DNA from: Rhodospirillaceae bacterium
GTDB lineage: Bacteria > Pseudomonadota > Alphaproteobacteria > Rhodospirillales > UBA2165
Reading direction: 5' to 3'
Assembly: GCA_018649725.1 (NCBI GenBank)
Contig: JABIHH010000074.1
Location: 1-47,766 of the forward strand
Length of the DNA stretch: 47,766 nt
The notes under the pieces: generated by a model
The model's input: the letters and a program-made list of their open reading frames with translations, nothing else
The model's database searches: none
What the model was told of the DNA's origin: nothing
Part shown: positions 17,677-26,625 of the stretch, one piece after another
Numbering within the stretch: the stretch's first letter is position 1
Layout: each line of letters begins with the position of its first letter
Translations under genes and position numbers: made by a program

Positions 17677-18333
17677 CTATTTTTGAGTTTGGTCGAGTAA
17701 TTTTTCCATCCCGCCCCGCACTTTTTTATCATATCCTGAACGGTCTTGAACGTCTGAATTTTTGGTCTTAGGACGGACAAATTGTTCAAAGGCTTCTTTT
17801 TTGCCAATTTCTTGGGCTTTAGCACCTACTTTATCTGCCGCTTCAGTTGCCATGACCTTGAAGTCATCGGGTAATACATCGTTCAAAGCGCTTGCGCCAG
17901 TGCGAATCAAAGGTAGCGTCTTTGCTTCAGTCATCCAGCTTGGCTGTTTTTTAGGCGGCCAGATATTTTCCGCAATAATATAGCCGCCAGCGACCAGCAA
18001 GGCAGCTGTCGCTATCCCCGCGACCATGCCGAGGGAGCGGTCGAGCGCATTTAATCTAGAATTCCGGACCCAGCCACCAATGACGGAACTGAGCAGGAAT
18101 AAAATAATGAGGGTGATAATAAAGACCGCAATACCGGCGGCGAGATCGGCGAAAAATTCGTTTTCGATATATTGGCGGGCATAGGGTCGGACATGAGGAA
18201 AGGCGATGATGGTAGAAATTGCTGAACCGAGCCAGGACAGTATAAATAAGCCACCGCGGACAAAGCCAAGGATCAAGCCGATGATGGCGCCCAGTGCAAA
18301 TAGGGCGATTACGCCAATATCGAGGATATTCAT
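17677..18333 (-). CDS. cvpA: CvpA family inner-membrane protein
   Basis: About 218 residues with four hydrophobic helices in the first 120 residues (ILDIGVIALFALGAIIGLILGFVRGG; GLFILSWLGSAIS; GIAVFIITLIILFLLSSVIGG; GMVAGIATAALLVAGGYII) and a soluble lysine-rich C-terminus. The start MNILDIGVIALFA matches family N-termini; an alternative in-frame ATG at 18348 adds five residues. CvpA proteins are needed for colicin V production in E. coli and for envelope fitness; the mechanism is not known. The cvpA-purF order is conserved. Confidence 0.88.
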   Translation of the reverse strand: MNILDIGVIALFALGAIIGLILGFVRGGLFILSWLGSAISTIIAFPHVRPYARQYIENEFFADLAAGIAVFIITLIILFLLSSVIGGWVRNSRLNALDRSLGMVAGIATAALLVAGGYIIAENIWPPKKQPSWMTEAKTLPLIRTGASALNDVLPDDFKVMATEAADKVGAKAQEIGKKEAFEQFVRPKTKNSDVQDRSGYDKKVRGGMEKLLDQTQK

Positions 18334-18366
18334 AGGGAGGTTTTCCATCGAACTCAGCTCAGTCCC

Positions 18367-19791
18367 TTATCCTAAATTCGCTGCCACATTTTTAGGTGGG
18401 TTCTTTTCACCTTCAATGCGGATGTAGTCGAGTAGTTGTTCCAAATGCTTAATCCTAACGACTTTTAGGTTCGGCGTCGTTTCTTTCTTTTTACTACCGA
18501 ATCTTCGATGAATTTCCGGCGCCACTGCCCCATCAAAACCAAGCTTTGAGGCTTCTTTGAGGCGCACATCGCTTTGGCTGACCGGACGAACTTCGCCGGA
18601 CAGACCGACCTCGCCAAAGACGACAACTTCGGCCGGTACCGGCACGCCGGTGATCGAAGACACCAAAGCTGCTGCAACGGCTAAATCCGCTGCCGGCTCA
18701 CTAATGCGCAAGCCGCCAGCCACGTTTAAATAAACGTCATGGCCACCAATTGAAAGCCCGCATCTTGCCTCTAAGACAGCTAATATCATGGAAAGGCGGT
18801 TCGAATCCCAACCAACTACAGCGCGCCGTGGTGTGCCGAAGGCGGTCGGTGCCGTCAAAGCTTGGATTTCCACCAGCATCGGGCGGCTGCCCTCAATACC
18901 AGCGAATACGCTCGCCCCACTTACGCCGTCTTCACGGTCGGCTAAAAAGATCGCCGACGGGTTCGGCACTTCGGCCAGACCCGCATCAGTCATCTCAAAG
19001 ACACCGATTTCGTCTGCCGGGCCAAAGCGATTCTTAACCGCGCGAAGAATTCTAAATTGATGGCCACGCTCGCCTTCGAAATAGAGGACCGAGTCGACCA
19101 TGTGTTCGAGAACTTTGGGGCCGGCAATATTGCCTTCTTTGGTGACATGGCCAACCAAAAACAGCGCAAAGCCCCGGCGCTTGGCAAGCCGAATGAGCTC
19201 TTGAGCCGAGGTGCGGACTTGAGTGACGGTGCCCGGCGCAGAATCTAGGTTGTCGACATACAGCGTTTGCACCGAATCGGCGACCACGACGGTCGGTGCA
19301 TCATGCTCATCCAGCGATGCCACGATGTCGCGGACACTGGTGGCTGAGGCGAGCTCGACATTGGCGTCAGCTAGGCCCAACCGTTCCGCCCGCATGCGGA
19401 CTTGATCGATCGCTTCCTCTCCAGAGATATAGACGCAGCGCGAGTCTTTGATGTTTGAAAGTGCTGCGCAGACTTGCAGCAGTACAGTTGATTTGCCGAT
19501 GCCCGGATCGCCGCCGACCAAGACGGCGGAGCCCGGCACCAATCCACCGCCACAGACCCGGTCAAATTCCGTTATATTTGACAGCATGCGGGGGAGCGGT
19601 TTCTCCGAGCCCTTGAGGCCAACGAATTCGATCTTGCGGCCTTTTTTGGCGGTTAGGCCTTTTGGTGTTGTGTCTTTGGCGGCCTCTTCAACAATCGAGT
19701 TCCATTCGCCGCAACTGTCGCATTGGCCGCTCCATTTAGCTTGGCTGGCGCCACATTTCTGGCAAACAAAGATAACATTGGAACGGGCCAT
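18367..19791 (-). CDS. radA: DNA repair ATPase RadA (Sms)
   Basis: A 474-residue RecA-like ATPase that drives branch migration in recombination. The N-terminal zinc finger has Cys10, 13, 24 and 27. Walker A is GGDPGIGKST, the RadA signature is KNRFG (KNRFGPADEIGVFEM), and a C-terminal Lon-like domain (GGHDVYLNVAGGLRISEPAADLA, split as read) follows. The length fits. ATG 19791 is preceded by AGGAATAAG. It lies 14 bases after mlaF and 33 bases before cvpA. Confidence 0.97.
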   Translation of the reverse strand: MARSNVIFVCQKCGASQAKWSGQCDSCGEWNSIVEEAAKDTTPKGLTAKKGRKIEFVGLKGSEKPLPRMLSNITEFDRVCGGGLVPGSAVLVGGDPGIGKSTVLLQVCAALSNIKDSRCVYISGEEAIDQVRMRAERLGLADANVELASATSVRDIVASLDEHDAPTVVVADSVQTLYVDNLDSAPGTVTQVRTSAQELIRLAKRRGFALFLVGHVTKEGNIAGPKVLEHMVDSVLYFEGERGHQFRILRAVKNRFGPADEIGVFEMTDAGLAEVPNPSAIFLADREDGVSGASVFAGIEGSRPMLVEIQALTAPTAFGTPRRAVVGWDSNRLSMILAVLEARCGLSIGGHDVYLNVAGGLRISEPAADLAVAAALVSSITGVPVPAEVVVFGEVGLSGEVRPVSQSDVRLKEASKLGFDGAVAPEIHRRFGSKKKETTPNLKVVRIKHLEQLLDYIRIEGEKNPPKNVAANLG

Positions 19792-19805
19792 TCTTATTCC
19801 TGTTG

Positions 19806-20579
19806 CTAAACCACTGCCGTGGCTTGGATGGGGCCGTCGATCTGGCCATGGATAAACTGCTGTACAAAATCATTGCCGGATTGATCAATCTCGTCTGTCG
19901 GTCCGGCCCAGATAATCTTGCCGTCATAGATCATGGCAATTTTGTCGGCTATCTTGCGGGCAGATTGCATGTCGTGGGTGATGGTGAGCGTCGTTGCGCC
20001 GGTCTCCTCAACACAATGGACGATGAGGTCGTTGATAATATCGCCCATGATGGGATCAAGCCCGGTGGTCGGCTCATCAAAAAATATAATTTCTGGATCG
20101 GTGGCGATCGCCCGGGCGAGGCCGACACGCTTTTTCATACCGCCGGAGAGTGAGTCGGGATAGAGATCGATGACTTCACTGCCCAAACCGGTCAAAGCCA
20201 GCTTCGCAACAGCGATATCGCGGGCTTGATTTCGAGGCGTGCCGCGGGCCATCAGACCGAAAGCGACATTTTCCCAAACCGATTGGCTATCAAACAAGGC
20301 CGCCATTTGAAACAGCATGCCGATTTTATCATTGATGCGATCTCGCCCAGCGGCACTGATGCCGACAATCTCTTCATCGTCGATTGTGATGGAGCCGCTT
20401 TCTGGCGTGAGGATGCCGAGCAGGCACTTAAGCATGACAGATTTGCCGACTCCCGAGCCGCCAATAACAACCACCGATTCACCTGTGGCGATATCGAGGT
20501 TAAATCCGTCGAGCACCACTTTGGGTCCGAATTGTTTGTGCACGCCCTGCATGCGAATTTTGAAATCAGTTTCAGCCAT
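19806..20579 (-). CDS. mlaF: Lipid-transport ABC ATPase MlaF-like
   Basis: About 257 residues. An ABC ATPase with Walker A GGSGVGKS, Q-loop LFQMAALFDS, signature LSGGMKKRVGLARA and Walker B IIFFDEPTTGLDP. The KRVGLARA/GLDPIMGDIIN features are those of MlaF/Ttg2A, the ATPase of the MCE-type phospholipid transporter that maintains outer-membrane lipid asymmetry. ATG 20579 is preferred over an in-frame TTG at 20591, which sits too close to the AGGA. It follows mlaE directly; mlaD and mlaC are not next to it, radA being the next gene. Confidence 0.9.
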   Translation of the reverse strand: MAETDFKIRMQGVHKQFGPKVVLDGFNLDIATGESVVVIGGSGVGKSVMLKCLLGILTPESGSITIDDEEIVGISAAGRDRINDKIGMLFQMAALFDSQSVWENVAFGLMARGTPRNQARDIAVAKLALTGLGSEVIDLYPDSLSGGMKKRVGLARAIATDPEIIFFDEPTTGLDPIMGDIINDLIVHCVEETGATTLTITHDMQSARKIADKIAMIYDGKIIWAGPTDEIDQSGNDFVQQFIHGQIDGPIQATAVV

Positions 20580-20595
20580 TTTCTCAGCCAAATTC

Positions 20596-21375
20596 CTAGC
20601 CGTTTGCCGCGAAGAAAATCTCCGTCAAAATGTAGTTGAAACACAAAATTAAAATGGATGCCGAGACGACCGCATTTGTCGTCGCCTGGCCAACGCCTTG
20701 AGCACCGCCCTTGGAATGGTAGCCGTGATAACACCCCATTAGCGTGATGATGAAGCCAAAGACTGCCGCCTTAACGAGGCCGGAGAACACATCCATAAAT
20801 TCGACAAAATCATAGGTGTTCTGCAAATAATTGGAGGCGTTGAAGCCGAGCTTATAAACACTGACGACATAGCCGCCCAATACACCGATTATGTCCGCGA
20901 CAAATACCAGTATCGGCATCATAGCGACGCCGGCGATGAAACGTGGCGCGACCAAATACTTAAATGGATTAGTCGAAAGCGTCGTTAGCGCATCAACTTG
21001 TTCGGTAACCCGCATGGTGCCGAGCTCAGCGGCAATCGAAGCGGCAATGCGGCCGGAGACCATCAGGCCGGCAAGCACGGGGCCAAGCTCGCGGGTGATC
21101 GATAAGACAACAACGTTTGGAATGGCACTCTCAGCTGAAAATCTGGAAAAGCCAGTGAAACTTTGCAGGGCCAACACCATACCGGCGAAGATCGCGGTTA
21201 AACCAACAACGGGCAGCGAGAAATAGCCAATTTCAATCATCTGCTTGAGGATTATGCGCGGATAAAACGGTGGGCGGACCGAATGCATAAGCGAGCGCCC
21301 GGTAAACAACACCAAACGGCCGATGGTTGCCAGAAAAGCAAAGGTGACATTGCCGATGGGTTGAAGAAAATTCAT
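20596..21375 (-). CDS. mlaE: Lipid-transport ABC permease MlaE-like
   Basis: A 259-residue integral membrane protein of the MlaE permease family. It has the conserved core ITRELGPVLAGLMVSGRIAASIAAELGTMRVTEQVDAL (split as read), followed by hydrophobic helices and the typical EFMDVFSGLVKAAVFGF and GATTNAV-like C-terminal motif. It forms the inner-membrane channel of the MCE phospholipid transport system with MlaF. The ATG start lies six bases after alr, and its stop is 16 bases before the mlaF ATG. Confidence 0.93.
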   Translation of the reverse strand: MNFLQPIGNVTFAFLATIGRLVLFTGRSLMHSVRPPFYPRIILKQMIEIGYFSLPVVGLTAIFAGMVLALQSFTGFSRFSAESAIPNVVVLSITRELGPVLAGLMVSGRIAASIAAELGTMRVTEQVDALTTLSTNPFKYLVAPRFIAGVAMMPILVFVADIIGVLGGYVVSVYKLGFNASNYLQNTYDFVEFMDVFSGLVKAAVFGFIITLMGCYHGYHSKGGAQGVGQATTNAVVSASILILCFNYILTEIFFAANG

Positions 21376-21381
21376 CTGACC

Positions 21382-22464
21382 TTACACCTCTGCCGATAGG
21401 TAGCGTCGCTCGAAGCGGCTACCCAGGCCGGTCAGAATTTCATAGCCAATGGTGCTGGCTTGGTCGGCAATTTTATCAATTGGATTGTTGGGGCCAATGA
21501 GGTCAACGAGGCTGCCGGGTTTGAGCAGGGCGACAGGAACATCTGTCACATCGACTGTTGTTAAATCCATGGAAACGCGTCCTACCACTGGAACCTCAAA
21601 ATCACCAATAAAGGCAGTTCCCGAATTGCTTAAACTGCGCATATACCCATCAGCATAGCCAATGGCCAAGGTGGCAATTTTCGTCGGTTTTGTTGCCTGA
21701 TGAGTGGCACCATAGCCAACGGTCTGAGGGGTGTCAACGGAACGGGTTTGCAGAATTTTTGCTTGTAAACGAACGACTTGCGCCATTGGATTGGTTTCAG
21801 CTGGGATGGGATTTACGCCATAGAGCGCGACACCCGCACGGCAGAGGTCAATTTGGTAATCGGCACCCAAATATATGCCGGAACTTGCCGCAATGCTCGC
21901 GTGTTTGGCGGGGATGACCTGTTTCAGTGCATTGAACAGATCAAGTTGAACCTCATTCTTGGGATGGTTTTCTGTTTCGGCGCAGGCGAGGTGGCTCATA
22001 ACCAGATCTATATTATAATCGGTCAAAAGCGCCACGCATTGTTCGCATTCTTGCGGGCTCAATCCGAGCCGGGACATTCCGGTATCCAGATGAATGCCCG
22101 CTGGCTGAGCCCTGTGCGGGTGCCAGTCATTTATCTGGTCGAGGCTGTTGAGGATGGGGATGAGGGAGTGGGCAATCAGCTCTTCGCCCGTATCCGGCAA
22201 CACGCCGTGGAAAATATAGATCGTGGCCTTTGGCAGTATCGCCCTAAGCGCGATGCCTTCATCGACAGTGGCGACAAAAAATATAGTACATCCTGCTGCA
22301 TGTAGCGCGGTGGCGGATTCTTGAACGCCCAACCCGTAAGCGTTGGCTTTGACCACGGCAGCAAGTTCACCGGTCGATAAGTGATCGGCGAGAGTTAGAT
22401 AATTTTGCTTAAGAGCACCGAGATCGATGGTGAGAATAGCGCCTGCGTTTGTGGAGTTGCTCAT
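21382..22464 (-). CDS. alr: Alanine racemase
   Basis: A 360-residue PLP enzyme making D-alanine for peptidoglycan. The N-terminal TIM barrel carries the Schiff-base lysine, Lys39, in VVKANAYGLG, and the beta domain has GYGATH with the second catalytic tyrosine. LCRAGVALYGVNP and GRVSMDLTTVDVTDV are family signatures. Alr makes the D-alanine that Ddl and MurF use. It lies 28 bases after dnaB and six bases before mlaE. Confidence 0.96.
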   Translation of the reverse strand: MSNSTNAGAILTIDLGALKQNYLTLADHLSTGELAAVVKANAYGLGVQESATALHAAGCTIFFVATVDEGIALRAILPKATIYIFHGVLPDTGEELIAHSLIPILNSLDQINDWHPHRAQPAGIHLDTGMSRLGLSPQECEQCVALLTDYNIDLVMSHLACAETENHPKNEVQLDLFNALKQVIPAKHASIAASSGIYLGADYQIDLCRAGVALYGVNPIPAETNPMAQVVRLQAKILQTRSVDTPQTVGYGATHQATKPTKIATLAIGYADGYMRSLSNSGTAFIGDFEVPVVGRVSMDLTTVDVTDVPVALLKPGSLVDLIGPNNPIDKIADQASTIGYEILTGLGSRFERRYLSAEV

Positions 22465-22492
22465 TTAAAGGACCCCCCACCCATTTTTAGAC

Positions 22493-24040
22493 TCAATATG
22501 AATCAGTGTGTTGCGTATCGAGGTCGCCAAATCGGGTGTACATACCGTTAAAGTGGAGGCGGGCTGTGCCGGTTGGGCCGTGGCGTTGCTTGCCGATGAT
22601 GACTTCAGCTATAAAGCGGTTTTCCTCACTTCGCTCTTCCCACTCCCTATACCGTTCGGCAAATTTATCCGTATGCTCTTCGGGGCGCTTTGCGGGTTCT
22701 CCACGTTCATCATAATAAGCCTGGCGAAAGATGAAGCTGACAACGTCGGCATCTTGCTCAATTGTGCCTGATTCACGAAGATCAGACAGTTGTGGGCGTT
22801 TGTCTTCACGCTGTTCAACGGCACGAGACAACTGTGACAGTGCCAATACAGGTACATCTAGTTCTTTTGCTAGCGTTTTTAGTCCCCGTGTTATTTCACT
22901 GATCTCTTGCACTCGATTGTCGGTCTTAGACGAACCTTCCATTAATTGCAGGTAATCAACAACAATTAGACCAAGACCTTCATTACGTTTAAGGCGGCGT
23001 GCCCGAGTTCGTAGCGCAGAGACGGATAGGGCAGGAGTATCATCAATATAAATCGGCAGTTTGTGAAGTTGCTGTGAGGCAACAACTAGTTTGTCAAATT
23101 CATCATTTGTCATTGTGCCACGACGCATTTTATCGGATGCAATTTGAGCTTGTTCGGAGAGGATGCGTGAAGCTAATTGTTCGGCCGACATTTCCAGCGA
23201 AAAGAAAGCAACAACTGCGCCATCGGTAACTTTTTTGTCTCCCGCTTCATCGATTTCAAATTTATAATCATAGGCCGCATTAAATGCGATATTAGTGGCG
23301 AGTGCGGTCTTGCCCATAGATGGACGAGCAGCCAAGATGATTAAGTCCGACGGATGTAGTCCACCCATAATAACATCCAGGTCACGTAGACCTGTAGAAA
23401 CGCCGCTCAGATGTCCGTCTCGCTTGTGGGCGATCTCGGCCATCTCGATTGCAGAGACTACGGAAGACTTGAAGTCCTGAAAACCGCCTTCGATTTCACC
23501 GGTCGTTGCCAAATCATAAAGCGTCTGCTCAGCGTTCTCGATTTGCTTCATCGCCGGGTCGTCGACTTCCGGCGTGTGGGCGCGGTTGACGACTTGCTCA
23601 CCAAGCTCAATAAGCTGGCGTTTTAAATGCAGATCATAGATTGTCCGGCCATATTCGGCGGCGTTAATCACGCTGACCATAGAGCCAGCGATCTCTGCCA
23701 GATACCGCGTGCCACCAACATCGGCCAAGGAGCCGTCTTGCTCAAAGAAAGTGCGGAGTGTAATCGGATCGGCAATCTGGCCGCGCTCAATCAGCTTTGA
23801 TGTCGCGTCATATATATTGCCGTGGATTGGATCGGCGAAATGCTCGGCCCTCAGATAGCCAGACACCCGGTCATAGGCGTTGTTATTGGCAAACATCGCA
23901 CCGAGCAGCGCTTTCTCCGCTTCAAAGTTATGCGGCGGCGAGCGAAAATTCGGCAAGCTCTGCTCATCATTTTGAACGGCTTGCAAATTTGCTGGGTTGT
24001 CGGCCAGAGGATTTGAATTATTTTGAACTGCTGTTGCCAT
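22493..24040 (-). CDS. dnaB: Replicative DNA helicase DnaB
   Basis: A 515-residue hexameric helicase of the replication fork. The N-terminal DnaB domain starts at SPPHNFEAEKALLGAMF. The RecA-like C-terminal domain has Walker A ARPSMGKTALAT, Walker B IVVDYLQLM, and the R-finger and Q motifs (QLSRAVEQREDKRPQLSDLRESG, split as read). No intein interrupts it. An N-terminal extension (residues 1-33) is rich in Asn and Gln. The ATG lies at 24040. It is the first gene of a long minus-strand series that continues to alr. Confidence 0.97.
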   Translation of the reverse strand: MATAVQNNSNPLADNPANLQAVQNDEQSLPNFRSPPHNFEAEKALLGAMFANNNAYDRVSGYLRAEHFADPIHGNIYDATSKLIERGQIADPITLRTFFEQDGSLADVGGTRYLAEIAGSMVSVINAAEYGRTIYDLHLKRQLIELGEQVVNRAHTPEVDDPAMKQIENAEQTLYDLATTGEIEGGFQDFKSSVVSAIEMAEIAHKRDGHLSGVSTGLRDLDVIMGGLHPSDLIILAARPSMGKTALATNIAFNAAYDYKFEIDEAGDKKVTDGAVVAFFSLEMSAEQLASRILSEQAQIASDKMRRGTMTNDEFDKLVVASQQLHKLPIYIDDTPALSVSALRTRARRLKRNEGLGLIVVDYLQLMEGSSKTDNRVQEISEITRGLKTLAKELDVPVLALSQLSRAVEQREDKRPQLSDLRESGTIEQDADVVSFIFRQAYYDERGEPAKRPEEHTDKFAERYREWEERSEENRFIAEVIIGKQRHGPTGTARLHFNGMYTRFGDLDTQHTDSY

Positions 24041-24164
24041 GCAAAGAAACTACCCCGAACCATTAAACAGCGGAAGAGGCAAAGGATACACACCCCTGTG
24101 TGACCTGGGGATAACTGCACAAAAAAAGTAAATAAACCATCTTGACGAAAAGTTATATTTGGGA

Positions 24165-25415
24165 TTACGCGGCCCGATTGTCATTAGCAATAGCTTCTCT
24201 GAGCGCTGTTTCCTGGTTGGCCATGTAATCCCTGGTCATAGGGACCACCCGCCGATCTTTAACCAACTGAATTTGAAAGACGGTTGAATCCAAATGCCTG
24301 AACGAGACCTCACTGCAAGACAGGTAATATTCCCACATCCGACAGAAGGTCTCATCGTATATATTGCGGACTTTCCCCCGATTGGCCTGAAAGCATTGCT
24401 GCCAGTGCCTTAGGGTCTCGGCGTAGTGGAGGCCAAGAAACTCGACATCACTAGCGATCAGGCCTGATTTCTCAATTGCCGGCATAATCTCTGAGAGCGA
24501 TGGAATGTAACCGCCGGGGAAAATATATTTGCGGATCCAGGGATCGGTCACGGAGGGAGAGCCGATGCGACCAATGGTGTGGAGCAGGGCAACACCGTCC
24601 GGGTTGAGGCAGTCATGGATCTTGCCAAAGTATTTTGCGTAGTGATTGATCCCGACATGCTCGAACATACCCACCGATACAATGCGGTCGAATTTCTCCG
24701 TGACGGTTCGATAGTCTTTAAGATGAAATTGCGCTTTAGCGTTTAAATTCTCCAATTTTGCACGTTGATTCGATTCCTTTAATTGCTCTTCCGACAACGT
24801 GATGCCCTCAACCTGGGCGCCGAAATGCCGCGCGATGTAAAGTCCCATGCCGCCCCAGCCCGAGCCAATATCCAAAACCTTATGATCGCGCTCTAACAAT
24901 AACTTGGCAGCGATGTGGCTTTTTTTATCTGTTTGGGCGGTATCCAGATCGTTCTCAGGACCGGCAAAATAGGCGCAGGAATATTGACGATCTTTGTCGA
25001 GAAATAATCGGTAAAGCTCGCCTGAGAGATCGTAATGATGGGCGACATTTTTGCGCGACTTGGAGGCGGGGTTAAACTGTAGAAAGCGCTTTCTAAGGCC
25101 ATCGAGCGATTCCAAAAAACGATGCAGCCAGTGATAATCATCGTTCTCTACATTGACGGATAATATTTGCAGAAAGTCGTAGATCGTACCACCTTCAACC
25201 GAAAGCTGGTCTTCCATATAGCCTTTCCCTAAAGCCATACTGGGTGACAGAGCGAGCCAGTTGGCATAGCCGTTGTCATGAAAATGAACACACACCTCAT
25301 TTGGAACGAGATCGCTTTTTTGGCCGCTAAATCTATAAATTTTCCCATCGGCATTCACTATTTTCAAGCTGCCGATTTTTATCATATGACTGAGAATTGG
25401 CTGTAATAAATACAT
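24165..25415 (-). CDS. cfa: Cyclopropane-fatty-acyl-phospholipid synthase family
   Basis: A 416-residue SAM-dependent enzyme that methylenates unsaturated acyl chains in membrane phospholipids. The SAM-binding motif is VLDIGSGWGGMGLY. The family motifs VEGITLSEEQ, MFEHVG, FPGGYIPSL and WEYYLSCSEVSFRH are present. ATG 25415 is chosen because GGAGG lies just before it; an in-frame TTG at 25427 is too far upstream. The enzyme usually acts in stationary phase or acid stress. Its gene is isolated, with 124 bases to dnaB and an intrinsic terminator of the rpsF operon before it. Confidence 0.93.
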   Translation of the reverse strand: MYLLQPILSHMIKIGSLKIVNADGKIYRFSGQKSDLVPNEVCVHFHDNGYANWLALSPSMALGKGYMEDQLSVEGGTIYDFLQILSVNVENDDYHWLHRFLESLDGLRKRFLQFNPASKSRKNVAHHYDLSGELYRLFLDKDRQYSCAYFAGPENDLDTAQTDKKSHIAAKLLLERDHKVLDIGSGWGGMGLYIARHFGAQVEGITLSEEQLKESNQRAKLENLNAKAQFHLKDYRTVTEKFDRIVSVGMFEHVGINHYAKYFGKIHDCLNPDGVALLHTIGRIGSPSVTDPWIRKYIFPGGYIPSLSEIMPAIEKSGLIASDVEFLGLHYAETLRHWQQCFQANRGKVRNIYDETFCRMWEYYLSCSEVSFRHLDSTVFQIQLVKDRRVVPMTRDYMANQETALREAIANDNRAA

Positions 25416-25601
25416 AATTCCTCCCAATCAGCGGCGATTATTTACCGCATATTTTTAAAAGCCATTTATCCTCAATAATTAGATACTTCCACTAATTTAA
25501 ATTAAACGTGCCCTATTTTATCACCGATCTCTAATCGCGTGAAGGGTGGAATTAACAATTAATGCTAGTTTTTGCATAAGCCATTACTCTGCAACAGGCA
25601 C

Positions 25602-25636
25602 AAAAAAACGGCGCACCCTATGCCGGGATACGCCGT
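25602..25636 (-). terminator. Intrinsic terminator of the rpsF-rplI operon
   Basis: The stem ACGGCG/CGCCGT with inner CCC/GGG pairs (25608-25636) is followed on the minus strand by a run of seven T (25608 down to 25602). It lies 26 bases past the rplI stop, giving the end of the ribosomal-protein operon. Confidence 0.9.
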
Positions 25637-25661
25637 CTTAAATTCTATTGTGGAAAAAGCG

Positions 25662-26330
25662 TTATTCTTCTTCTTCCGAACCTTCTTCATCAGAGATTTC
25701 TTCGGCGGCAGCTTCTTCAGCAGCAGCGGCTGCGTCGGCAGCTTTGGCTTGATCTTCCGCTTCAGTTTCAGAAGGCGGATTTGCTTCATCTGCATCGAGT
25801 ACTTCAACCAGTTCTTCAACTGCATCAACTTCTTGATCAGTTGTGATAATGGCTTCACCAGTGCGATCTTGAATTTCAGCTTCTTCTTCAGAGCGTGCCA
25901 CGTTGACTGTAACGGAGACACTGACTTCGGGGTGAAGAGCGACGAGTACAGGGTACATGCCGATTGCCTTGATTGGATCATCAAGTTTGATCTGATGGCG
26001 ACCAACAGAGAAGCCAGCTTCGGTAATACCGACAGCAATGTCGCGCGCACTGACGGAACCATAAAGCTGTCCGGCGTCGCCAGCTTGGCGCACCATGACA
26101 ACTTTTTCGCCATCAAGCTTCTTGCCGACTTTTTCGGCCTCAGATTTAAGCTCTAGATTCTGAGCTTCAAGCTGAGAGCGCTGGCTTTCAAAATGCTCTT
26201 TATTCTCATTTGTCGCTGTTACAGCTTTTTTCTGCGGCAACAAAAAGTTGCGTGCAAAACCGGGTTTGACGGTGACGACGTCACCCATCTGGCCAAGCTT
26301 TTCAATTCGTTCTAACAGAATAACTTCCAT
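25662..26330 (-). CDS. rplI: 50S ribosomal protein L9 with long acidic tail
   Basis: A 222-residue L9 with the conserved N-terminus [19 protein letters not shown] and the [13 protein letters not shown] motif. The usual bacterial length is about 150 residues. Here some 70 extra residues follow, rich in Glu, Asp and Ala ([15 protein letters not shown], then [23 protein letters not shown]). The tail is not part of the standard L9 fold. L9 binds 23S rRNA near the L1 stalk and helps keep the reading frame. The gene closes an operon with rpsF, rpsR and a DUF2232 gene, though a 295-base gap before it may hold its own promoter. Confidence 0.97.
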   Translation of the reverse strand: MEVILLERIEKLGQMGDVVTVKPGFARNFLLPQKKAVTATNENKEHFESQRSQLEAQNLELKSEAEKVGKKLDGEKVVMVRQAGDAGQLYGSVSARDIAVGITEAGFSVGRHQIKLDDPIKAIGMYPVLVALHPEVSVSVTVNVARSEEEAEIQDRTGEAIITTDQEVDAVEELVEVLDADEANPPSETEAEDQAKAADAAAAAEEAAAEEISDEEGSEEEE

Positions 26331-26625
26331 TATCTTACACCTTCATTTTAAAAACCGGTTCTCATGTCGAAACTAATATTGTGCGCTACCCCTATATTCA
26401 AAGGCAGGCCCAATATAATGACGGCAGAAAACGTGAAAATTCGCCAAAACCCTACAAGCTATTGTCCTTTGCCGGGTTTAAGGCGGGGAAACTACTATTG
26501 TATGATCCTAATGGCAACCGAAATATGACGGGAAAATAGGCATAAAAAGAGCCGGTCTAGCAGCGTCCATCCAGGGCGGAGCCATATTTCATTTTTACGA
26601 TAAATTATTCCTAAAAAATATATCA
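26331..26625. other. Gap between DUF2232 gene and rplI
   Basis: This 295-base stretch contains no convincing gene. A TATATT (rc of 26412-26417) with TTTTCA sixteen bases upstream could be a promoter for rplI on the minus strand. A run of five T follows a GC-rich segment near 26535, but I find no clean hairpin there. Confidence 0.3.

Noticed and set aside
21778..22305. 175-codon frame antisense to alr
   Set aside because: It is antisense to a certain gene with no motif or start signal.
24085..24120. TTATCCCCA upstream of dnaB, one base off a DnaA box, with CACAC/GTGTG nearby
   Set aside because: A single degenerate box without a cluster or AT-rich unwinding element does not support a replication origin.
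25565..26156. Two long open frames (183 and 194 codons) overlapping rplI in other frames
   Set aside because: Their composition is the lysine/leucine or phenylalanine-rich shadow of the acidic L9 tail; L9 itself is certain.
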